In this document: in pieces, positions 31,350 to 39,962 of the stretch
How positions within the stretch are numbered: position 1 is the first letter of the stretch
Layout: every line of letters starts with the position of its first letter
NCBI GenBank assembly: GCA_934232845.1
Contig: CAKQGD010000009.1
Location: 1-41,277, forward strand
Source: an uncultured Oscillospiraceae bacterium
GTDB taxonomy: Bacteria; Bacillota; Clostridia; Oscillospirales; Ruminococcaceae
Direction of reading: 5' to 3'
Length of the DNA stretch: 41,277 bases
Translations under genes and position numbers: made by a program
Notes under the pieces: model-generated
Seen by the model: the letters and a program-made list of their open reading frames with translations, nothing else
Told to the model about the DNA's origin: nothing
Database searches by the model: none

Positions 31350-31507
31350 TCAGGCAGGTCTCCTGACTTTGGATCAATGCTCCGGCAGCCTTCCCAGATT
31401 GCTCCAGTGGCATATTGCCGCAGCTTTCCATGCACAGTGACGGCATCGTTCCAGATTTTCACTGGATTCCCTTTTCACCCGCTTTGCAGCGGGCACCTGA
31501 AAAATAC
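31350..31507 (-). ncRNA. Cobalamin riboswitch
   Basis: The minus strand carries the conserved B12-element blocks in order: an opening P1 strand (TTTTCAGGTGCCCG), GGGAATCCAGTGAAAATCTGG split by position, GATGCCGTCACTGT, the B12-box core TATGCCACTGG, GGGAAGGCTGCCGG, then AGTCAGGAGACCTGCCTGAAA closing P1. It lies about 20 nt after the promoter at 31535-31563 and about 155 nt before cbiK. Riboswitches of this class lower expression of cobalamin synthesis and uptake genes when adenosylcobalamin is plentiful, so the whole downstream operon is expected to be under its control. Confidence 0.95.
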
Positions 31508-31534
31508 AAAGCTACAATATGAAATTCCTTTTCA

Positions 31535-31563
31535 ACAATACACAACAACGCGAAAAAAGTCAA
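31535..31563 (-). promoter_or_regulatory. Sigma-A promoter of the cobalamin operon
   Basis: On the minus strand TTGACT (31563-31558), a 17-bp spacer and TATTGT (31540-31535). Transcription should start near 31528, just ahead of the riboswitch. Confidence 0.75.
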
Positions 31564-31629
31564 GAGAAACTTCCGATATGTTGTGTGAAAAGCGTGATTC
31601 TATCAAATTATTTTCGAATTCGTCTGTTT

Positions 31630-31650
31630 GAAAAGAAGCCCTTTCGGACT
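31630..31650 (-). terminator. Weak terminator after mutS2
   Basis: On the minus strand AGTCC GAAA GGGCT (31650-31637) forms a short stem with a GAAA tetraloop followed by TCTTTTC. It begins 5 nt after the mutS2 stop codon. Confidence 0.45.
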
Positions 31651-31655
31651 GCGCT

Positions 31656-34037
31656 TTACTGCAGCTCGGCAATTGTAACGCCGTCCTCTCCCTCGCCGTA
31701 GCGGCCGAGACGAAAAGACTTCACCGCTTTGTTTCGTTTTAAGCGCTGTGCGACGGCGGCACGCAGAACGCCTGTTCCTTTTCCGTGAATGATGCGGACT
31801 GACGGAACGCCGCTTAGAACGGCGCTGTCGAGAAACGCATCCAATTCAAGAATCGCCTGTTCAGAGTCCTGCCCGCGCAGATCGATCTCTGTTTTGGCAC
31901 TGCGCTGCGCCTTGGAAGCGACTCCTGTCATAGTAACACGGCCCTGCGGCTTTTTTTGCGCCTTTTTCTTTTCCCCCAGCTCCACCTCGGAAATCGGAAC
32001 GCTTGTTTTCAGAAGACCCGCCTGCACAAGAACGGTCTGTCCTTCCGGCTTTTTCAGAACAAGCCCCTCTTTGCCAAGCGTACGGATATAGACGATATCC
32101 CCTTTTTCCAGTGGACGCGGCAGCGTATATTCCATCTTCTGACGCACCGCAACAGGATCTGCAAGTGCCTCAATTTCCCGCATCGAAGAACGATAATCTT
32201 GTTTGGAACGCGCTAAAAGCTCGTTGAAGCGGTCTGCGTTTCTTTCCTTTTTTACCGCCTCCAACTCTTCAAAAAGAATCTCCGCATGAAGTCTTGTTTC
32301 CTCAATCATGCGCTTTGCCTGCTGTTTTGCACGGGAAAGTTCTTTTTCCGCTTCTTGCTCGATGGATTCCAGCCTTGCCTTTGATTCGGCACGGATTTTT
32401 TCCGCTTCCAAACGAAGTTTTTTGGCTTCTTCCCTCTCCTGCTCCAAACTCTGCCGTGTGCGCTCCAGCTCGGACACCACATCCTCAAACCGTGTATTCT
32501 CGTTCGAAACATATTCTTTCGCTTCCTCAATTACAGAGGAAGCAAGGCCAAGGCGTTCACTGATTAAAAAAGCGTTGGAGCGCCCGGGAATTCCCGTCAG
32601 CAGGCGGTAAGTGGGACGAAGCGTTGTTACGTCAAATTCACAGCTGGCGTTCTCCACGCCGTTTGTCTCAAGCGCGTACATTTTAATTTCGGCATAGTGG
32701 GTCGTTGCCGCAATGCGAACGCCTTTTTTGCGCAGTGTCTCCAGAATGGATACGGCGAGCGCAGCGCCCTCGACCGGATCCGTGCCGGAGCAAAGCTCGT
32801 CAAACAGAGCAAGAGAGCCTTTATCCGCTTCGTTGACTATGCGGATGATATTTGTCATATGAGCGGAGAAGGTGGACAGACTCTGCTCTATGGACTGTTC
32901 GTCACCAATATCCGCGAAAACCTGTTCATACACATGAACGGAGCTGCCCTCCGACGCCGGAATCATCAGACCGCACTGCGCCATCAGCGTCAGCAGGCCA
33001 AGCGTCTTAACAGCGACGGTTTTTCCGCCCGTATTGGGGCCTGTAATCACCAGCGTGTCGTAATCCTTTCCCAGAGAAATATTGATCGGAACAGCCTTTT
33101 CCATAGGAATCAAAGGATGACGGGCACGGCGGAGAATCGTCTCTCCGCTGTCTGTGAGGTGCGGTACGCTGGCACGCATTTTATCAGCCAGACGCGATTT
33201 TGCGAAATACAAATCCAGCTCTATCGCTGCGCTGTAGCCGGAGGTAATCTCCTGCGCGAAACTGCCCACCAATGCGGAAAGCTCAGCAAGAATACGGTCA
33301 ATCTCGGCTTTTTCCTTGTTTTCCAGAACGCGGATCTCATTATTCAGTTCCACAACACTCATCGGTTCAACAAACACCGTTGCGCCGCTTGAGGACATAT
33401 CATGTACAAGGCCCTTTACCTCGGAACGAAATTCCGCCTTGACAGGCACAACAAAACGCCCCGCACGCATCGTGACGATGGCGTCCTGCAGGTATTTCTG
33501 ATAAGAAGGCGAGCGGATCATACCGTCAAGCTGGCTGCGCACCCGCTGACCTGCGGCGCGGATCTTTCGCCGGATGTCAGAAAGCGCGGGAGACGCTTTG
33601 TCATCGAGTTCTTCTTCAGATAAAATCGCGCTGTTGAGCCTATCTTCAATTTCTTTGTTGCGGTAGAGACACTCAAAAAGCTCATCAAGCGCACACGGCT
33701 CGGCTTTTGACTGCTCTCTCCACTGCCGCAGTGTGCGCTGATTGCGCAAAACCGCGGAAATATCCAATAACTCACGCAGCGTCAGGGAGCTGCCCAGCGC
33801 GGCGCGGCGCAGTGCTCCCGAACAGTTTGCCATTCGGATCAGATTTGGATAACCATACCGCACGGAAAGCGTATAAGCAGATGCTGTAAAGCTTAATAGC
33901 TGTACAGCTTTTGAATAGCTTGTTTCCGGCTGAACGGCAAGCGCAAGCGCATGGCTGTCTTCACAGGATGCGCAGGCCGCAAGCTGTGCAAGGACGCGGT
34001 CGAGCTCCAAGGTTTTTTGATGTCTTGCTTGTATCAT
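31656..34037 (-). CDS. mutS2: Endonuclease MutS2 (RqcU-type)
   Basis: A 793-residue protein of normal MutS2 length. The ATPase has Walker A GPNTGGKTVAVKT and LFDELCSGTDP; a coiled-coil arm rich in Glu/Lys follows (about 510-620). The C-terminal Smr nuclease domain reads EIDLRGQDSEQA and VRIIHGKGTGVLR. MutS2 is tied to suppression of recombination and, in B. subtilis, to splitting collided ribosomes. It lacks the N-terminal mismatch-recognition domain of MutS. Its ATG overlaps the recO stop as ATGA (34037-34034). Confidence 0.95.
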   Translation of the reverse strand: MIQARHQKTLELDRVLAQLAACASCEDSHALALAVQPETSYSKAVQLLSFTASAYTLSVRYGYPNLIRMANCSGALRRAALGSSLTLRELLDISAVLRNQRTLRQWREQSKAEPCALDELFECLYRNKEIEDRLNSAILSEEELDDKASPALSDIRRKIRAAGQRVRSQLDGMIRSPSYQKYLQDAIVTMRAGRFVVPVKAEFRSEVKGLVHDMSSSGATVFVEPMSVVELNNEIRVLENKEKAEIDRILAELSALVGSFAQEITSGYSAAIELDLYFAKSRLADKMRASVPHLTDSGETILRRARHPLIPMEKAVPINISLGKDYDTLVITGPNTGGKTVAVKTLGLLTLMAQCGLMIPASEGSSVHVYEQVFADIGDEQSIEQSLSTFSAHMTNIIRIVNEADKGSLALFDELCSGTDPVEGAALAVSILETLRKKGVRIAATTHYAEIKMYALETNGVENASCEFDVTTLRPTYRLLTGIPGRSNAFLISERLGLASSVIEEAKEYVSNENTRFEDVVSELERTRQSLEQEREEAKKLRLEAEKIRAESKARLESIEQEAEKELSRAKQQAKRMIEETRLHAEILFEELEAVKKERNADRFNELLARSKQDYRSSMREIEALADPVAVRQKMEYTLPRPLEKGDIVYIRTLGKEGLVLKKPEGQTVLVQAGLLKTSVPISEVELGEKKKAQKKPQGRVTMTGVASKAQRSAKTEIDLRGQDSEQAILELDAFLDSAVLSGVPSVRIIHGKGTGVLRAAVAQRLKRNKAVKSFRLGRYGEGEDGVTIAELQ

Positions 34038-34810
34038 GGAGTCCCCTCCGTTTGTTTGGGCGGTGCGGGCTTTGCCGCGACCGCATGGTAAAAATCAAGC
34101 GAGGGATATGTACGCTGTACCTGATATTTCAGATACCTCTCGCAGAAGCCTGCAAGGATACGAGTCCCCTCTTCTGAAAGTGTAAAGGAAAAAAGCTGTT
34201 CAAATTTGCTGTAAAGAATATGCCGCATCGCGGCAAGCACGCCCTCCGGAACCTGTGACGCCGCCTCTGTTCGCGGACAGCATTTTTCACAGAAGAGCCT
34301 GCCGGATTCAATTGAAAACAGCATCTCTTTGGAAGAAAAGTCTCCGCACGCTGCGCAGCCCGTCAGATCCGGCATAAACCCTGCCATCGTTAAAAGACGA
34401 AGCTCAAAAATTGCCTTCAGAAGAGGCAGGGACTTTTCGCTGCGAAGCATCAGATGCAGAGCGTTTAAAATCAGGCGGAGATATTCTCCGGCAGGTTCCT
34501 CCTTAGGGGCGAGCTCACAGCAAAGCTCCGCAAAATAGGACGCAAGGGCAAGCTTCTCCAGACTGCGGCGCAGTTCAAAAAAAGAGACTTGCTCCTCTGC
34601 GGAATCAATCGTAACGCGGTCTCTGTAACGAAACAGCACAAAACGCGAATAACAAAATTGTTCGGTTGCACTTGTCAGTCTGCCGCGCGGCGAATTCGCT
34701 CCACGGGCAACTGCGGAAAGAACGCCAAAGTCCGGCGTCAGAAGAGTAACCAGCCGGTCGTCACCCATGGATTTCGCCCGTATCACGATTCCTGTCGTTG
34801 TGATCTGCAT
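34034..34810 (-). CDS. recO: DNA repair protein RecO
   Basis: A 258-residue recombination mediator that loads RecA with RecR. The OB-fold N-terminus begins MQITTTGIVIRAKSMGDDRLVTLLTPDFG. A zinc site is visible as CAACG and CEKC in the C-terminal half. Start ATG 34810 follows GGAGG by about 9 nt; a longer frame to 34921 was rejected because it has no such site and covers the YqzL-like ORF. It lies between that ORF and mutS2. Confidence 0.92.
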   Translation of the reverse strand: MQITTTGIVIRAKSMGDDRLVTLLTPDFGVLSAVARGANSPRGRLTSATEQFCYSRFVLFRYRDRVTIDSAEEQVSFFELRRSLEKLALASYFAELCCELAPKEEPAGEYLRLILNALHLMLRSEKSLPLLKAIFELRLLTMAGFMPDLTGCAACGDFSSKEMLFSIESGRLFCEKCCPRTEAASQVPEGVLAAMRHILYSKFEQLFSFTLSEEGTRILAGFCERYLKYQVQRTYPSLDFYHAVAAKPAPPKQTEGTP

Positions 34811-34910
34811 TCCGGCCTGCCTCCTGCTGACTGCGCGACTCCCGATAAGAAAGATAATCTCCGACCGCGCCGGTCTGTAAAAAATGATTCCAAGAATCGA
34901 TCCAGCCCAT
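34761..34910 (-). CDS. YqzL-like small protein (49 aa)
   Basis: A short frame from ATG 34910 to TGA 34761 begins MGWIDSWNHFLQTGAVGDYL. The pattern W-x-x-F-x-x-T-G-x-x-x-x-Y-L resembles YqzL, a small protein of unknown function encoded between era and recO in B. subtilis and many Firmicutes. A good site, GAGGTG, lies 7 nt upstream. The last 50 bp overlap recO in another frame, so the tail may be poorly conserved. Position plus motif make it likely real. Confidence 0.65.
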   Translation of the reverse strand: MGWIDSWNHFLQTGAVGDYLSYRESRSQQEAGRNADHNDRNRDTGEIHG

Positions 34911-35017
34911 ATTCTGTTCACCTCTCACTAAGAAAGGCTTTCCGAAAGCGCCGCCGATTATCAGTGGGAAATTTTTCGCTGTGCATTTGAGAATATCACG
35001 TTCACAAAGAATCGCTT

Positions 35018-35911
35018 TTAATCACGGGTAAATCCAAAATTTTTCAGCTGCGTGTCGCTGTCTCTCCATCCCTCGCGTACCTTTACCCAGCACTGAAGAT
35101 TGACGCGGCAGTCAAGAAATCTCTCCATGTCCTGCCTTGCTTCGGAAAGAATCGTTTTCAACATGGAGCCCTTTTTTCCGATAATCATGCCCTTGTGGCT
35201 TTCGCGTTCGCAGACAATGGAGGCGTCGATATCCAAAATCGAGCCGTCCTCCCGCTCGTGCATTTTTTCGATCAAGACAGCCGTTCCGTGAGGAATCTCA
35301 TCGCGCATATGAAGCAAAATTTTTTCGCGGATCATCTCGGCGGCAATGGCTCGTTCCGGCTGATCGGTCAGGGCATCGTCCGGGAAGAAGTGCGGTCCCT
35401 CCGACGCAAAAGGTGCAAGCTCGGAAAAAAGCAGCTCCACCCCGTCCCCCGTCAGAGCGGAAAGAGGGACGACCGCCGAGAAGGGCATCAGCTCATTTGC
35501 TTCTGCGATTTTATGCAGCAGAAGCTCTTTGTTTTCCAGCACGTCAATTTTGTTGATTACGAGAAGAACCGGAGCATCATTTTTGGAAAGATTTTGAATC
35601 ATTTCCTTTTCCGTCGCCGTAAAATGCCCCGCCCACTCCGTTACGAAAAGGACGGCGTCTACATCGGCAACGGATTCTCCCGCCTGTTTGACCATATAAC
35701 TGCCCAGCTTGGAGCGGGGCTTATGCATTCCGGGCGTATCGATCAGCACATATTGTGTTTCACCGCGGGTTAAAACGCCTGTGATCCGGGTGCGCGTCGT
35801 CTGCGGCTTATCGGAAACAATCGCGATCTTTTCTCCCAAAATGCGGTTCATCAGAGAGGACTTTCCTACATTAGGGCGCCCCACAATCGATATAAAAAGA
35901 TTCTTTGTCAT
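35018..35911 (-). CDS. era: GTPase Era
   Basis: A 297-residue GTPase that helps 16S rRNA maturation and 30S assembly. G1 GRPNVGKSS at 11-19, the G2 region PQTTRTRITG, G3 DTPGMHKP, G4 NKID and the C-terminal KH RNA-binding domain (SHKGMIIGKKGSMLKTI) are present. Start ATG 35911 follows AGGAGTG by 7 nt. It lies 5 bp after the nucleoside phosphorylase gene. Confidence 0.95.
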   Translation of the reverse strand: MTKNLFISIVGRPNVGKSSLMNRILGEKIAIVSDKPQTTRTRITGVLTRGETQYVLIDTPGMHKPRSKLGSYMVKQAGESVADVDAVLFVTEWAGHFTATEKEMIQNLSKNDAPVLLVINKIDVLENKELLLHKIAEANELMPFSAVVPLSALTGDGVELLFSELAPFASEGPHFFPDDALTDQPERAIAAEMIREKILLHMRDEIPHGTAVLIEKMHEREDGSILDIDASIVCERESHKGMIIGKKGSMLKTILSEARQDMERFLDCRVNLQCWVKVREGWRDSDTQLKNFGFTRD

Positions 35912-35916
35912 AGATT

Positions 35917-36696
35917 TCACTCCTGTTTTATGCGGCGCTGCGCAATTTTCCAGACGCTTTCCAATGCGAGCGCAGCATAGGCCTCCGCCTTGGATGCGCC
36001 ATGACCGCGCAGGCCCCGTTCTTCCCACAGCACGGCGTCAAGATTATCCGCCGCGTAAAAGAATTCACCGAAAACTGCCCCTCTGAAACGAGAAGCCGCG
36101 GCAAGAGCAGAGCATTCCATGTCAACGGTTCGGCAGCCCTGCGCCTTCCGGCGCTCCACCTTCGTCCTTGTCTCCCGATAAAGAGCATCGGTCGTCCACG
36201 TTTTTACTCGCGCACAGGGAATTTCCATATGCCGCGCACAAAGCTCTATTGTCTCGACGCTGATCGAATCCAGATCGATCTCGTCCGATGCCTCCTGATA
36301 GTGATAGCTTGTCCCCTCGTCGCGAACGGCGGTCTGCGGAATCAGAATACTGCCCGGCTGCAGGCTTCGATCTAAAACGCCGCAGGAACCGAGAAACAGA
36401 AAAACCTCCGCACCCATGGCAAAGACATCCTCCATACCGCAGATACAGGCGGCCGCTCCCGGAAACGATGTATAAAAAGCAATCGGTGTCCCCTTATAAA
36501 CCGTCTGAAAAATCGGATTTTCTCCAAAAGAAGGTGTTAAAGCGGCAATCTTTTTGACGTCCTGTCTCTCAAGAAGCTTTTCGGTAATTTTTTGAGAAAA
36601 AGAGCCGATGCAAAGCTTGGGAAAATTCTTTACCGGTTTTACAAGATCACAGGGGTTCAGCACGGCGCCGCCGTGATCAAACTGTTCCAGCAGCAT
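35917..36696 (-). CDS. Nucleoside phosphorylase (PNP/UDP family)
   Basis: A 259-residue enzyme of the PNP_UDP_1 family, which cleaves nucleosides with phosphate to free base and ribose 1-phosphate. Visible are FLGSCGVLDRSLQPGSILIP and the C-terminal substrate-binding block GCRTVDMECSALAAASRFRG, in which the Met-Glu pair contacts ribose. The layout is nearest to uridine phosphorylases, but substrate cannot be fixed by eye. It sits between ybeY and era, where many Firmicutes carry dgkA and cdd, so nucleoside salvage is kept in the locus by a different gene. Start ATG 36696; a site AAAGGAGC lies upstream. Confidence 0.82.
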   Translation of the reverse strand: MLLEQFDHGGAVLNPCDLVKPVKNFPKLCIGSFSQKITEKLLERQDVKKIAALTPSFGENPIFQTVYKGTPIAFYTSFPGAAACICGMEDVFAMGAEVFLFLGSCGVLDRSLQPGSILIPQTAVRDEGTSYHYQEASDEIDLDSISVETIELCARHMEIPCARVKTWTTDALYRETRTKVERRKAQGCRTVDMECSALAAASRFRGAVFGEFFYAADNLDAVLWEERGLRGHGASKAEAYAALALESVWKIAQRRIKQE

Positions 36697-36768
36697 GGTG
36701 TTCGCTCCTTTCTGAAATAAAAGAAATAAAACCTTCCGTCTGTTGTGGCCCGGCGCCGAAAAGCGCTT

Positions 36769-37260
36769 TCAGTCTTTCTTTTCTTCCCGTGTAAGTCCCA
36801 ATGAAACAAGAATCTGTTCTTCCCTCCGGCGCATATCATGCGCGTCCTCCTCACCGGTTTCGTGGTCATACCCAAGAAGGTGAAGCAAGGAATGGACCGT
36901 CAGCCAGCCCAGTTCTCTTTCCAGAGAGTGCCCATACAAAGATGCCTGTTCTTTTGCACGCTCAACCGAGATGACGACATCGCCGAGCAGATAAGCACCG
37001 GTTTCTTCATTTTTATCGTAGACACCGTCCTCTCCGAGAGGAAAAGAAAGCACATCCGTCGCGGCATCCTTGCCGCGATAGTCGCGGTTCAGTTCACGAA
37101 TCTGCTCATTATCGACAAAACTGACGCTGATTTCGGCGGGAAAAGAAATCTTTTCATACCGAAGTACCGCTGCACAGCATCTGCGAATCAGCGGCCGCGT
37201 TCCGGCGGGAATAGATTCCTTTTTCTGACGGTTTAAAAATGATATAGTCACGGATGCCAT
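36769..37260 (-). CDS. ybeY: Endoribonuclease YbeY
   Basis: A 163-residue metalloenzyme for rRNA maturation and quality control. The zinc motif H-x3-H-x5-H is present as HSLLHLLGYDH, and DYRGKDAATDVLSFPL is the family block before it. Start ATG 37260 follows AAGGAGC by 9 nt and overlaps phoH by 13 bp. It is in the usual phoH-ybeY-era order. Confidence 0.95.
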   Translation of the reverse strand: MASVTISFLNRQKKESIPAGTRPLIRRCCAAVLRYEKISFPAEISVSFVDNEQIRELNRDYRGKDAATDVLSFPLGEDGVYDKNEETGAYLLGDVVISVERAKEQASLYGHSLERELGWLTVHSLLHLLGYDHETGEEDAHDMRRREEQILVSLGLTREEKKD

Positions 37261-38258
37261 TTCTGTGTGCTCCTTCTGCCGGTGCGATTCTGCACGTCCG
37301 GTTCATTTTTATGGGCGTAATATGATTCGTAGGCACGGATAATCTCTTGAATCAAGTGATGCCTCACTACGTCCTTTTCGGTTAGAATAACGGTTTCAAT
37401 TCCTTTGATATCCTTAAGAATTTTTACCGCCTCAATCAAGCCGGATTTTTTATCCTGCAGGTCGATTTGCGTTACATCTCCCGTAATGACGGCTTTTGAA
37501 TTCTGTCCAAGGCGCGTCAAAAGCATTTTCATCTGCTCGGGGGTTGTATTCTGCGCTTCATCGAGAATAATAAAAGAGTCGTCAAGCGTACGGCCGCGCA
37601 TATACGCAAGCGGCGCTACTTCGATGTTTCCGCGTTCTACATAGCGCTGGTAATTCTCCGCACCCAGCATATCGAATAGGGCGTCATACAGCGGACGCAG
37701 ATACGGGTCTACCTTATTCTGCAGGTCACCCGGCAGAAATCCGAGCTTTTCTCCCGCTTCGACGGCGGGGCGCGTCAGCACAATGCGGTTGATCTCATGC
37801 GCTCGAAAGGCCCGCACCGCCACCGCCACCGCAAGATATGTTTTTCCCGTTCCGGCGGGACCCACGCCAAAGGTGATGGTATTTTGGCGAATTGCGTCGA
37901 GATATTTTTTCTGTCCGATCGTTTTTGCCTTGAGCGGCCGTCCTTTCGCCGTGATGCAGACCACGTCTTCGGCAAGACGGGAAACCTCGTCCTCCATTCC
38001 GTCGTGGACAAGATTTATCACATAACGAATATTCTGTTCGTTGAGCGTCTCTCCGGTATTGATCAGACGAATCAAGCTTTCCACAATGCGCACTGCGCGG
38101 GAAACGGCTTCGGCTTCCCCGGAGATCTTAATATCCGTACCGCGCAGCACGATGGAAACGCCGCATTCCTCCTCGATCAGACGCACATTCGAGTCAAAGC
38201 TGCCGAAAAGGGCGAGCGTATGCTCCATTCGTTCTGCATTGATCAGCTGTTCCGTCAT
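37248..38258 (-). CDS. phoH: PhoH-family ATPase
   Basis: A 336-residue protein of the PhoH/YbeZ group, putative RNA-linked ATPases that partner YbeY. Residues before about 80 form a KH-like region; the ATPase has Walker A GPAGTGKTYLAVA and Walker B FIILDEAQNTTPEQMKMLLT. The start is ATG 38258 with AAAGGCGAT upstream; TTG 38276 is an alternative. The gene has its own promoter (38414-38442) and a leader near 150 nt. Confidence 0.92.
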   Translation of the reverse strand: MTEQLINAERMEHTLALFGSFDSNVRLIEEECGVSIVLRGTDIKISGEAEAVSRAVRIVESLIRLINTGETLNEQNIRYVINLVHDGMEDEVSRLAEDVVCITAKGRPLKAKTIGQKKYLDAIRQNTITFGVGPAGTGKTYLAVAVAVRAFRAHEINRIVLTRPAVEAGEKLGFLPGDLQNKVDPYLRPLYDALFDMLGAENYQRYVERGNIEVAPLAYMRGRTLDDSFIILDEAQNTTPEQMKMLLTRLGQNSKAVITGDVTQIDLQDKKSGLIEAVKILKDIKGIETVILTEKDVVRHHLIQEIIRAYESYYAHKNEPDVQNRTGRRSTQKWHP

Positions 38259-38427
38259 TTTTACATCGCCTTTCAAAAAGAAAGAAAATTATCAAAATCC
38301 AGCAGCCGCCAATCACTTTATAGAAGCGGACGCCGTTATTTCGTGGGCAGAGAAAAGAAAATACACCTGCCGCGTATTCTTTCTCATTGCCGGATTTTAT
38401 CTGTGATGTGGTTATTATAACACGTTT
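38259..38427 (-). other. Long leader between yqfD and phoH
   Basis: About 150 nt of predicted untranslated RNA precede phoH. I see no gene, no clear riboswitch consensus and no T-run terminator in it. Confidence 0.4.
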
Positions 38428-38442
38428 TTACCGGTTTGTCGC
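38414..38442 (-). promoter_or_regulatory. Extended -10 promoter of phoH-ybeY-era
   Basis: On the minus strand GCGACA (38442-38437), 17 bp, then TGT-TATAAT with the hexamer at 38419-38414. The TGn extension compensates for the partial -35. It overlaps the end of yqfD and would uncouple the housekeeping genes from the sporulation genes ahead of them. Confidence 0.7.
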
Positions 38443-39612
38443 CTGTGCCGCGGAAAATTCCACGATGCGTGCAATATCCTTTTGTGCATAAACAACGGCA
38501 TGAAGAATCAGCATATCTTCTGTTTGCTCCACGGTAAACTCTTCCTGAAGAATTTGTATCACACCGTTTTCCTCCTGCCAAGCACGAAGGCGGCGCATCG
38601 CTTCTTCTTTCGCTTCAAAAGCATTTCGATTTACTGCGGTTTCTTCGGGAAGAAAAAAGGAATTTTCCCGCACTAAAAGAAAAGGAAACAGAATTCCTGT
38701 CGTTTTTGTTTCAACCCTGATAGGGTCCTGTGCAAAATTTTCCTCCTGCGCAGGCAGAAGTCTTTTTCCGAATACCCACAGCTCCCTTCCCGTGACGGGG
38801 GTCATACTCTCTTGGATTACTGTTTCCGAAAAGGGTACGCATACGGTGCTTTTCTCGTAAACGTCCGCAATCACCTTGGCACGGGCATATTTCAGCCGGG
38901 TATTGCCGTATTGATCGTCGGTCACACCGCTGACAATGACGTCTCCCGCGGATACCGTATCCCCCACATGAAGAAGCGCCTGCCCGGTATACGGCTCTAA
39001 AACGCGGATCTGACCATCCTGTGCGGCCACTACATTTGCATATCGGTCAGAAGGGTCCATGATCTGAGGCGGCTCTATACACTCACTGACAACGATTTCC
39101 GCTATTGATCCGTTTAGATTCACAGCGGTCCACGACAGCCGGTCATCCATAAGAAGCAGGTTTCGTTCCACGCGTTTTGGATCAATGCTCTTTGCTGTGA
39201 CGCCTACCGTGACGCCGCATTCCGACAGCATGTCATAGATTTTTTCCTGTGGAATGCTCTGACAGCCGGATACTGTGATAATCCAAATATGACCCGTCAG
39301 ATACCATAAAAGAATACCGGCGGCCGCAGCGCCGATAGGAAGCCCCCATCTTCTTCGCATTCGGCGGCAGAAAAAAGGCATGCCTTTTTTCGTGAGCAGC
39401 CGCGTTTTATTTTGATCTCTGCGGGCAAGGCGGCTGATTCGGCGATAAGAACGCGCATAGGCGCTCGCTTTGCATCCTCCCCGCGTAGGAGAGGCGTCCC
39501 AAACAGGAATTCGTTCGCGGGCACAGCGGTTGAGCAGCTTTTCCGGAAATGCTCCGGTAATAAGGAACGTTACCGTTCCGCGCAAAAAACGAAGCAGACG
39601 AATCAGAAGCAT
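38428..39612 (-). CDS. yqfD: Sporulation protein YqfD
   Basis: A 394-residue protein with a basic N-terminal domain, one membrane helix at about 90-112 (GLPIGAAAAGILLWYLTGHIW) and a large extracytoplasmic part. The YqfD/SpoIV-like segment VSGCQSIPQEKIYDML follows the helix, and EPYTGQALLHVGDTVSAGDVIVSG is split across the middle. In B. subtilis YqfD is made in the mother cell under sigma-E and needed for efficient sporulation. It lies 4 bp after yqfC. Confidence 0.92.
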   Translation of the reverse strand: MLLIRLLRFLRGTVTFLITGAFPEKLLNRCARERIPVWDASPTRGGCKASAYARSYRRISRLARRDQNKTRLLTKKGMPFFCRRMRRRWGLPIGAAAAGILLWYLTGHIWIITVSGCQSIPQEKIYDMLSECGVTVGVTAKSIDPKRVERNLLLMDDRLSWTAVNLNGSIAEIVVSECIEPPQIMDPSDRYANVVAAQDGQIRVLEPYTGQALLHVGDTVSAGDVIVSGVTDDQYGNTRLKYARAKVIADVYEKSTVCVPFSETVIQESMTPVTGRELWVFGKRLLPAQEENFAQDPIRVETKTTGILFPFLLVRENSFFLPEETAVNRNAFEAKEEAMRRLRAWQEENGVIQILQEEFTVEQTEDMLILHAVVYAQKDIARIVEFSAAQATNR

Positions 39613-39616
39613 CTTT

Positions 39617-39904
39617 TCACCTCACAGGCAGAAATTCGATGGAACGGATCTCTCCCTTTACCACCAGACTTCCTTTTTCCATTGCGCCGATGGAAAGCCC
39701 CTCCCCTGAAAACCGCAGGGACATATCCCGGGCGGAGAGACGAATGACACTGTCCGTGTATTCCAGTACCCCGGTGCAGCCGTCCGCGACAACCTCTCGA
39801 TTGGCGCTGCATTCGAGCTGTAGCCCTCCGCTGACGGAGGACTCCGGCAGTTCCAATACTTCCGCCAGCATTTCGGCGGCTCTTCTGAGCTTTTGTTTTT
39901 GCAT
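39617..39904 (-). CDS. yqfC: Sporulation protein YqfC (YabP/YqfC family)
   Basis: A 95-residue beta-rich protein of the YabP/YqfC family. YTDSVIRLSARDMSLRFSGEGL is the recognisable centre and KGEIRSIEFLP the end. Such proteins accompany YqfD and take part in mother-cell stages of sporulation. Start ATG 39904 follows GGAGG by 10 nt. A sigma-E-like promoter lies at 39931-39959. Confidence 0.88.
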   Translation of the reverse strand: MQKQKLRRAAEMLAEVLELPESSVSGGLQLECSANREVVADGCTGVLEYTDSVIRLSARDMSLRFSGEGLSIGAMEKGSLVVKGEIRSIEFLPVR

Positions 39905-39930
39905 TCTGCTCGCGCCTCCTCTCTTACAAA

Positions 39931-39959
39931 GAAATATGCCCGCGTCTTTGTTCTGATGC
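39931..39959 (-). promoter_or_regulatory. Sigma-E-like promoter of yqfC-yqfD
   Basis: On the minus strand GCATCAG (39959-39953), 14 bp, CATATTTC (39938-39931). The sigma-E consensus is KMATATT-14-CATACAMT; the spacing is right and the CATA core is kept, but the -35 is only half matched. Confidence 0.4.
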
Positions 39960-39962
39960 CGG

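Noticed and set aside
31195..31446. Extension of the cbiK reading frame upstream of ATG 31194
   Set aside because: It would translate the riboswitch and precede a clear signal peptide; the ribosome binding site marks 31194.
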